NCBI GenBank assembly: GCA_964601265.1
Contig: CAZRMT010000004.1
Coordinates: 1 to 64,000, forward strand
Direction of reading: 5' to 3'
Length of the DNA stretch: 64,000 bases
Origin: UBA4675 sp964601265
Lineage (GTDB): Bacteria > Bacillota > Clostridia > Christensenellales > Borkfalkiaceae
Position 1 is the stretch's first letter; the number at the start of each line of letters is the position of its first letter. The notes beneath the pieces were generated by a model. It was not told where the DNA came from. It worked only from the letters and a program-made list of their open reading frames with translations, and did not search any database. Shown piece by piece: positions 62,453-64,000 of the stretch. The position numbers and the translations under genes were made by a program.

Positions 62453-63098
62453 TTAAAGAATCCTTATATATTTTAACTAATTTGCTAGCGCCTATTCTGG
62501 AACAACCTACGTTAATCAGTTGTTCGGCAAAAGCAAAATCTGAAATTCCGCCCGCCCCTTTAACTTTTAAATCATTATGTAACTCTTTAAAAAGTTTAAC
62601 GTCCTCTATCGTTGCTCCGCCTTTTGAGAAGCCCGTGGAAGTTTTTATATAATCCGCTCCGCTGTCGTAAACCAAATTACAAATATCTATTTTCTCTTGA
62701 AGCGTTAACAAACAGGTTTCAACTATCACCTTTAAAGTTTTACTTTGACAAATGTTTTTAAGTTTTGTAAGTTCGGTTAAAATAGCGTCATATCTTCCGT
62801 TTTTCAAGTCTGTAATATTTATAACGGTATCGATTTCGTCGGCGCCGTTTTTTATTGCGTCTTCACATTCAAATAACTTTGTTCTTGTTAAATTATAACC
62901 GTTCGGAAAGCCTATAACGGTACAGATCGGAACAGTGTTTAAAAAAGCGTGAGCTTCTTTTACAAAACACGGCGGAATACAAACGGAAGCTGTCCCGAAA
63001 ATTTGAGCTTCTTCGCATAAAATTTTTATATCGTTTATAGTACAATCTTGCCTTAAACAAGTATGGTCTACGTATTTTAATATATCTTTTTTATCCAT
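62445..63098 (-). CDS. deoC: Deoxyribose-phosphate aldolase
   Basis: Class I aldolase that cleaves deoxyribose-5-phosphate to acetaldehyde and glyceraldehyde-3-phosphate. The Schiff-base lysine is K152 in DYIKTSTGF, with D90 in DEIDTVIN and the second lysine in VKGAGGI. Length 217 residues. No Shine-Dalgarno sequence is seen before the ATG, which lies just downstream of the malic enzyme terminator hairpin. Confidence 0.94.
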   Translation of the reverse strand: MDKKDILKYVDHTCLRQDCTINDIKILCEEAQIFGTASVCIPPCFVKEAHAFLNTVPICTVIGFPNGYNLTRTKLFECEDAIKNGADEIDTVINITDLKNGRYDAILTELTKLKNICQSKTLKVIVETCLLTLQEKIDICNLVYDSGADYIKTSTGFSKGGATIEDVKLFKELHNDLKVKGAGGISDFAFAEQLINVGCSRIGASKLVKIYKDSLNV

Positions 63099-63103
63099 TT
63101 TTT

Positions 63104-63131
63104 ATAAAATAAAGCGGTTTTACCCGCTTTA
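63104..63131 (-). terminator. Hairpin between malic enzyme and deoC
   Basis: On the - strand, AAAGCGG-GTAAAA-CCGCTTT is followed by ATTTTAT: a short stem with a modest T tract. Likely terminator of the malic enzyme gene, possibly partial. Confidence 0.7.
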
Positions 63132-63138
63132 ATAATTG

Positions 63139-64000
63139 TTATTTTCTTGCTACTCCCGTTTTGTGAGCAGTATCATAAACGGCTTTTGCAACGGTTGCGC
63201 CTACTCTTTCGTCAAATGCTCTCGGCAAAATATAGTCGGCAGACAACTCTTCGTCCGACACTAAAGAAGCAATAGCTTTACTTGCAGCTATACACATTTC
63301 GTCATTTATGTCGGTTGCTCTTGCGTCAAGCGCACCTCTGAATATTCCGGGAAAAGCTAAAACGTTGTTAATTTGGTTAGGATAATCGCTCCTTCCCGTA
63401 CCAACTACGACGGCGCCTGCCTTTTTGGCAAGCTCTGGCATAATTTCGGGCGTGGGATTAGCCATTGGGAACAATATTGCGCCTTTATTCATACTCTTAA
63501 CCATTTCTTCGCTAACGCAATTCGGTGCAGAAACACCGATAAATACGTCGGCACCCTTCAATACTTCGGCAAGACTTCCCTTTTGTTTATCCATATTCGT
63601 TATTTTCGCCATCTCCTCTTTTTCAGCGTTTAAACCCTCTCTTCCTTCGTAAATGGCTCCTTTCCTATCGCAAAGAATAACGTTTTTCAAGCCCATGGCA
63701 ATAAGTAATTTTATTATCGCAATACCTGCCGCTCCTGCTCCGCTGGTTACAACTTTAATTTCGGATATATCTTTTCCGACAACTTTTAAAGCATTCAATA
63801 ACGCCGCAAGACAAACGACTGCCGTTCCGTGTTGGTCATCATGGAAAATCGGAATATCGCAAACCTCTTTTAATCTTTTTTCTATCTCAAAACATCTAGG
63901 CGCGGAAATATCTTCAAGGTTTACTCCGCCGAAACTTCCCGCAAGCAAAGATACGGTTTTTACTATTTCGTCGACGTCTTTACTTCTTATACATAAAGGA
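63139..64000 (-). CDS. NAD(P)-dependent malic enzyme, 5' part outside window
   Basis: Oxidative decarboxylation of malate to pyruvate. The open frame continues past an internal TTG at 63948 to the right edge (CIRSKDVDEIVKT, then SFGGVNLEDISAPRCFEIE), so this is the C-terminal part of a longer gene. The NAD-binding loop GAGAAGIA, the metal site DDQHGT and MANPTPEI are present. It fits the pyruvate/oxaloacetate metabolism suggested by the decarboxylase cluster and citrate synthase. Confidence 0.94.
   Translation of the reverse strand, partial: PLCIRSKDVDEIVKTVSLLAGSFGGVNLEDISAPRCFEIEKRLKEVCDIPIFHDDQHGTAVVCLAALLNALKVVGKDISEIKVVTSGAGAAGIAIIKLLIAMGLKNVILCDRKGAIYEGREGLNAEKEEMAKITNMDKQKGSLAEVLKGADVFIGVSAPNCVSEEMVKSMNKGAILFPMANPTPEIMPELAKKAGAVVVGTGRSDYPNQINNVLAFPGIFRGALDARATDINDEMCIAASKAIASLVSDEELSADYILPRAFDERVGATVAKAVYDTAHKTGVARK

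Overview
The window is a 64 kb piece of an AT-rich, densely packed Gram-positive chromosome. The content points to an anaerobic, endospore-forming member of the Clostridia, probably an uncultured gut lineage. The evidence is the IspH-ribosomal protein S1 fusion, class II GalT, the short spoVAC-spoVAD-spoVAE locus with yunB and gerW (ytfJ), a T-box in front of pheST, endonuclease-type MutL without MutH, LexA with a Bacillus-type operator, and a sodium-pump decarboxylase cluster. Many promoters fit sigma-A almost perfectly, with spacers of exactly 17 bases. The window looks like ordinary chromosome: I see no insertion sequence, prophage or CRISPR array. One assembly gap (100 N, 32784-32883) is flanked by an identical 55-base overlap. 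Collapsing it restores a single gene.

Layout, left part (mostly + strand). glyA and a citrate synthase are followed by a self-contained tRNA-Trp unit, rnhA, a VTT-family membrane protein and galT. A ten-gene operon (6005-16174) opens with five genes of a biotin-dependent, Na+-coupled decarboxylase or transcarboxylase (MmdA-like subunit, OadG-like, biotin carrier, OadB, OadA). It continues with surE, a flavoprotein, cmk, plsC and the ispH-rpsA fusion. The next operon (16349-20720) carries trpS, a DUF5685 protein, a J-domain-like protein with a cysteine-rich tail, a small membrane protein and a 23S rRNA m5U methyltransferase. A membrane-anchored PadR-type regulator lies opposite, then xerC-hflX.

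Middle part (mostly - strand). scpB-scpA, an M50 protease, a C_GCAxxG_C_C protein and an Mrp-type Fe-S carrier form one run. Directly upstream is a 1108-residue lipoprotein built of MucBP-like and GLUG repeats. Beyond the assembly gap lies a spore and wall operon: a Cys-rich mini-protein, DUF2953, gerW, a D,D-carboxypeptidase and a pseudouridine synthase. It diverges from lexA, and a single SOS box may serve both directions. The mismatch-repair and tRNA-modification operon miaB-mutS-mutL-miaA-ynbB follows.

Right part. A class A penicillin-binding protein (+) faces U32 peptidase-mutS2-nifS-thiI (-). Then come pheS-pheT with their T-box, yunB and spoVAC-AD-AE behind a candidate sigma-G promoter, a PlsC-like protein, tRNA-Ser(CGA), deoB-deoC, and the 3' part of a malic enzyme that runs off the right edge.

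The observations most worth a second look are: the DUF5685 protein, whose two Asp-rich motifs look like those of squalene/phytoene synthases, co-encoded with a J-like protein lacking HPD; the membrane-tethered PadR regulator with a long acidic linker; the five-subunit decarboxylase/transcarboxylase with a degenerate MmdA-like subunit; and the shared SOS operator between lexA and a spore/wall operon.
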